Below, one piece after another: positions 12,454 through 12,531 of a DNA stretch of 12,531 bases. The stretch covers positions 1 through 12,531 of the forward strand of contig DIKC01000034.1 in NCBI GenBank assembly GCA_002421565.1, in the 5' to 3' direction. The notes under the pieces were generated by a model, which saw nothing but the letters and a program-made list of their open reading frames with translations, searched no databases and had not been told where the DNA came from. Position 1 is the stretch's first letter. Each line of letters starts with the position of its first letter. The stretch is from Desulfobulbaceae bacterium UBA5628. Its GTDB lineage: Bacteria > Desulfobacterota > Desulfobulbia > Desulfobulbales > Desulfurivibrionaceae. The position numbers were made by a program, and so were the translations under genes.

Positions 12454-12531
12454 ATGCAAGGTAAAACAGCGGTGTTGCGGCATGAGGCTTTTCTCGCCCA
12501 TGATCCGGGGCCGGGGCATGTGGAGTCGCCC
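12454..12531 (+). CDS. Histone deacetylase family protein, 5' end only (cut by window)
   Basis: The last 26 codons read MQGKTAVLRHEAFLAHDPGP and then GHVESP. The pattern H-D-P-G-P-G-H-x-E-S-P is the characteristic start of histone deacetylase/AcuC/acetylpolyamine amidohydrolase superfamily proteins, zinc enzymes that remove acetyl groups from lysines or small amines. Catalytic residues lie beyond the window, so substrate and completeness cannot be judged. ATG 12454 is chosen because a G-rich stretch (GGGGG, 12442-12446) lies seven bases upstream, and the other nearby ATG (12447) meets a stop after five codons. Confidence 0.8.
   Translation, partial: MQGKTAVLRHEAFLAHDPGPGHVESP

Noticed and set aside
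1..12531. CRISPR arrays, tRNA and rRNA genes
   Set aside because: No regularly spaced short repeats, no tRNA-like cloverleaf with a conserved T-loop and no rRNA-like stretch was found by eye.

Overview
The window is about 12.5 kb of GC-rich bacterial DNA. It suggests a Deltaproteobacterium-type organism (Desulfobacterota, perhaps near Desulfobulbales). That placement is an inference from gene content (a TRAP-like ABC_sub_bind/two-component cluster, a DUF6448 secreted protein, an unusual four-S1 protein, an HDAC-like deacetylase) and is not proven by a marker gene. There is no rRNA, tRNA, CRISPR array or transposase.

Region 1 (1-4416) is a compact signalling operon on the + strand. A secreted ABC_sub_bind-type binding protein (113-1033) overlaps by ATGA a membrane histidine kinase (1030-2640). 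That gene overlaps by ATGA a cytoplasmic REC-HisKA_3 hybrid kinase (2637-3704), followed after 37 nt by a NarL/LuxR-type response regulator (3742-4416). The domain order fits a linear relay: ligand, membrane kinase, REC of the soluble kinase, its own HisKA_3 histidine, then the DNA-binding regulator.

Region 2 (4226-7134) is a rearranged zone. A block made of the 3' end of the response regulator, a spacer and a PilZ gene is present twice as direct repeats (4226-4721 and 6264-7134). The two copies have decayed reciprocally. The first copy keeps the whole regulator but its PilZ gene lost 195 bp in frame. The second keeps the whole PilZ gene but has only the last 62 codons of the regulator. Between them lies a 1.5 kb, visibly more AT-rich segment with a complete AAA_14/DUF4143 ATPase on the - strand, a fragment of a second ATPase of that kind, and the last codons plus intrinsic terminator of an unidentified - strand gene.

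Region 3 (6751-8790) holds the intact PilZ gene, an HD-GYP gene and a STAS-domain gene, probably the original continuation of the operon and a cyclic-di-GMP output. The HD-GYP gene carries a one-base frameshift in a C run that fuses it to the STAS gene. Region 4 (8791-10246) is another AAA_14/DUF4143 ATPase, of a different subfamily, whose 5' end is cut inside the P-loop.

Region 5 (10269-12531) looks like ordinary chromosome: a four-S1-domain RNA-binding protein on the - strand, a secreted DUF6448 protein with a plausible FNR/CRP-type promoter, and the start of a histone-deacetylase-family gene cut by the window edge. The most noteworthy content is the signalling operon with its reciprocally decayed duplication and three separate DUF4143 ATPase genes or fragments inside it.
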